Assembly: GCA_023665245.1 (NCBI GenBank)
Contig: JAMPEH010000142.1
Location: 1-6,318 of the forward strand
Source of the DNA: Muribaculaceae bacterium
GTDB taxonomy: Bacteria > Pseudomonadota > Alphaproteobacteria > Rs-D84
Reading direction: 5' to 3'
Length of the DNA stretch: 6,318 nucleotides
The notes under the pieces are model-generated. The model was not told the origin of the DNA and searched no databases. It saw only the letters and a program-made list of their open reading frames with translations. The translations under genes and the position numbers were made by a program. This document shows positions 4,648-6,318 of this stretch, piece after piece. Position 1 is the stretch's first letter. Each line of letters begins with the position of its first letter.

Positions 4648-4684
4648 TGTAACTTTTTGGTTCAATTTTGCACCTAACGTTACA
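4648..4684 (+). promoter_or_regulatory. Inverted repeats in the sigma-gene leader; operator or second promoter candidate
   Basis: TGTAAC (4648-4653) is repeated inverted as GTTACA (4679-4684), and the latter overlaps a perfect palindrome TAACGTTA (4675-4682). Between them a second promoter-like pair is visible: TTTG at 4637-4640 and CAATTTTG at 4663-4670, with a 22-bp spacer. The ATG of the sigma gene is at 4698. Autoregulation is possible but only inferred. Confidence 0.3.
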
Positions 4685-4697
4685 AAACATCAAGAAA

Positions 4698-5192
4698 ATG
4701 GAAAGTCCACCAAGAACGCAAATGGAGTTCAACTCCTTTATAAAGGAGTACTCTCGAATTATCAACAAGGTCTGCTGGGCCTATGCAACCCCGAAAGTAC
4801 CGTACGAGGATTTACGTCAGGAAATCCTTACCAACCTTTGGTTGGGTTTAGAGCAATTCCGGGGAGCGAGTAAACTCTCTACATGGGTCTATCGAGTCGC
4901 TGTAAATTCGGCATTAATGGCTATACGCAATTATAAGCCGAAAGTTGAAACCCTCCCGTTTGAAATCTCGTTAGCAGATATTTCATCGGAAGATGACGAT
5001 AACAAGGCTGAACAGATTAAAGCTCTGCACGAATTGATAAACCAACTCCTCCCGATTGAAAAAGCTATTATCCTTTTATGGCTCGATGAATATTCATACG
5101 AAGAAATCGCAGACATCATCGGAATAGAGCGGAATAACGTGGCTACCAAACTTCACAGGATTAAAAACAAACTCATCTCAAAATCGAAATAA
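4698..5192 (+). CDS. ECF-type RNA polymerase sigma-70 factor
   Basis: The product has 164 residues from the ATG at 4698, which follows an A-rich leader (CATCAAGAAA). An upstream TTG at 4668 in frame is less likely. Sigma region 2 covers about residues 11-80: FIKEYSRIINKVCWAY, then EDLRQEILTNLWLGLEQFRG, and KLSTWVYRVAVNSALMAIRNYK, the core-binding and -10 recognition helix. A short acidic linker follows (DISSEDDDNKAE). Region 4 covers about 110-160: LPIEKAIILLWLDEYSYEEIADIIGIERNNVATKLHRIKNKL, the helix-turn-helix that reads the -35 element. The length and the absence of region 3 are normal for ECF factors. It would redirect RNA polymerase to a small regulon, probably under control of the membrane protein encoded 1 base downstream. 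Confidence 0.9.
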   Translation: MESPPRTQMEFNSFIKEYSRIINKVCWAYATPKVPYEDLRQEILTNLWLGLEQFRGASKLSTWVYRVAVNSALMAIRNYKPKVETLPFEISLADISSEDDDNKAEQIKALHELINQLLPIEKAIILLWLDEYSYEEIADIIGIERNNVATKLHRIKNKLISKSK

Positions 5193-5193
5193 T

Positions 5194-5745
5194 ATGAACT
5201 TGGACGAACTCAAAAAAAGTATGTCAACCCTCGATGACGTACTCGCTCAGAAAAGCAGCGAGCCGATAAAGCTCAACACCAATACTTGCGATACCGCACA
5301 GAAAAAAATCATGCGCACATACCGCCAAGGCGCACTCTCCACTCTGATTTTAGCCGTAGTATTCCCCTGCGCGTGGCAATCGGGCTTTGGAAATGATGCG
5401 TTCACTCCCGGGATAAAAATTTTCCTCGTTACCTTTCTGCTTGTCGCTACTTTGTGGTACGGGTATCTCTATCTCAAAACGAAGAAAATTAATATTGCTG
5501 CAAACACACCAATACAGACAATGAAGCAGGTGGCATCCTTGCGCTTTTGCGCACTCACCGGCGAAATTGTACTTGGTATGGCCATTGCCGTGATGTTCAC
5601 ACTATTTCTATCCAACCTTTGGGTTGTCGGACAATACCGTTTTTGGATTGTACTATCCGCTATCGTCGTTTTCATCATTTTATTGACAACCGTTTATCTG
5701 CCACGGACACTTAGACAGTTCAGAAATCTGACTGCTACCGAATAA
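5194..5745 (+). CDS. Four-helix membrane protein, probable anti-sigma partner
   Basis: A 183-residue protein starting one base after the sigma stop (TAATATG), so translation is coupled. The N-terminal 45 residues are soluble and polar (MNLDELKKSMSTLDDVLAQKSSEP...). Four hydrophobic segments follow at about 47-63, 74-94, 120-145 and 150-170, with basic loops (KTKK, and the C-terminal RTLRQFRN). A soluble N-terminus followed by membrane helices, encoded directly after an ECF sigma gene, is the common plan of anti-sigma factors that hold sigma at the inner membrane. No zinc-binding HxxxCxxC motif is visible, so it is not a classical ZAS-type anti-sigma. The sigma-binding role is inferred from position and topology. 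Confidence 0.75.
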   Translation: MNLDELKKSMSTLDDVLAQKSSEPIKLNTNTCDTAQKKIMRTYRQGALSTLILAVVFPCAWQSGFGNDAFTPGIKIFLVTFLLVATLWYGYLYLKTKKINIAANTPIQTMKQVASLRFCALTGEIVLGMAIAVMFTLFLSNLWVVGQYRFWIVLSAIVVFIILLTTVYLPRTLRQFRNLTATE

Positions 5746-5769
5746 CTACAATTTTAATATTACAATTAA

Positions 5770-5795
5770 GCTCGTTTCATCCGAAACGGGCTTTT
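5770..5795 (+). terminator. Intrinsic terminator of the sigma/anti-sigma unit
   Basis: GCTCGTTTC (5770-5778) pairs fully with GAAACGGGC (5783-5791), with one T-G pair and loop ATCC, and is followed by TTTTCGTGTCTTTT. It lies 24 bases after the anti-sigma stop and closes the unit before the next promoter. Confidence 0.8.
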
Positions 5796-5803
5796 CGTGT
5801 CTT

Positions 5804-5833
5804 TTCGCCCTCAATATTATAGCCATACTTTTG
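5804..5833 (+). promoter_or_regulatory. Promoter for the fibre-like phage gene
   Basis: TTCG (5804-5807), an 18-bp spacer and TACTTTTG (5826-5833), an exact TAnnTTTG match. Transcription would start near 5840, leaving a leader of about 16 bases (AATAAACCACAATCGT) before the ATG at 5856. Confidence 0.6.
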
Positions 5834-5855
5834 CGGTATAATAAACCACAATCGT

Positions 5856-6318
5856 ATGGCTATTGATACAAAATCACTTACTCAACTCATTACTGAGTTT
5901 CGCAAGATACAGGCGAAAGACGCTATCACGCCTGAAACTGTCGGCTACCTGCTCCAACGCATTGCCGACCTGCTCGCCACTGCCGGAACTTCGGACACCG
6001 TCGCGAAGATCCAACAGTTGCTCGACGGTTTCAAGGCAGCGGGCTATGCGGTAACGTCCATTGCACAGGGCAAGTCCGACCGCAATCATATCTACGCCAA
6101 TATCGGAAAGGTCAACCTTTCCGACGGCTCGACTTCGTCATCTTCGGGCATCTTCATCCAACAGGCCACTACCGAACGAGCCGGGGCAATGCGGGCGCAG
6201 CAGGTCACTGACCTTAATGCCGCTCGCACCAATGTCGCAGCACTGCAAAAGCAGACTGCGGCTATCGAGGAAATCCTCGCCACAATGCAGAAAGCATTGG
6301 GCATCGGTGACGGCAGCT
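5856..6318 (+). CDS. Phage tail or fibre-like structural protein (3' end outside window)
   Basis: An open frame starts at 5856 and runs off the right edge with 154 residues visible. The N-terminus (MAIDTKSLTQLITEFRKIQAKDAITPETVGYLLQRIADLLATAG) and the later block FIQQATTERAGAMRAQQVTDLN match N-terminal regions I recall from Bacteroidales prophage structural or fibre proteins. A helical, probably coiled-coil stretch follows (AARTNVAALQKQTAAIEEILATMQKALG, about 123-150), as expected for a trimeric fibre shaft. It has its own promoter and lies after the terminator of the sigma unit, so it is expressed separately from it. Opposite-strand frames here are shadows. Fibre identity is inferred. Confidence 0.75.
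   Translation, partial: MAIDTKSLTQLITEFRKIQAKDAITPETVGYLLQRIADLLATAGTSDTVAKIQQLLDGFKAAGYAVTSIAQGKSDRNHIYANIGKVNLSDGSTSSSSGIFIQQATTERAGAMRAQQVTDLNAARTNVAALQKQTAAIEEILATMQKALGIGDGS

Overview
The window looks like accessory DNA, probably a prophage or phage-derived island, from a member of the Bacteroidales. Three promoters match the Bacteroidetes form TTTG/TAnnTTTG well (one with TTCG at -33), and a fourth keeps the -7 box. Starts have A-rich leaders rather than Shine-Dalgarno sequences. The proteins resemble structural-gene cassettes I recall from Bacteroidales prophages; the genus cannot be fixed from this window.

Layout. Positions 1-519 hold the tail of one phage gene and a complete HK97-gp10-like tail-component gene, translationally overlapped. 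From 511 to 854 there is no convincing gene; instead there are four tandem copies of a three-way-junction element: P1, P2, GGT, P3, CATCCRAG, P1'. The stem sequences differ between copies while pairing is kept. Positions 855-1629 contain no confident gene, but a good minus-strand promoter at 1421-1449 points leftward into the array. Three small plus-strand ORFs of unknown function follow (1630-2438), with strong hairpins around two of their stop codons and a terminator-like hairpin at 2458-2488. Positions 2516-3016 are an array of 14 or 15 short palindromes with TNC loops, spaced 32-39 bp.

A second phage module begins at 3027: a 369-residue structural protein, a 77-residue small protein, a fifth copy of the junction element (4382-4448), and a decayed 3' fragment of a second gp10-like gene (about 4460-4592) frameshifted in a run of seven T. 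An ECF sigma factor and a four-helix membrane protein, probably its anti-sigma, follow as a self-contained unit with its own promoter (4581-4611) and terminator (5770-5795). A new promoter then drives a tail or fibre protein that runs off the right edge.

How it works together: the plus-strand phage genes would build part of a tail. The sigma pair looks like an independently regulated moron set among them. The main candidates for something undescribed are the junction-element family and the palindrome array. Both appear as noncoding, structure-conserved repeats in gaps between phage modules.
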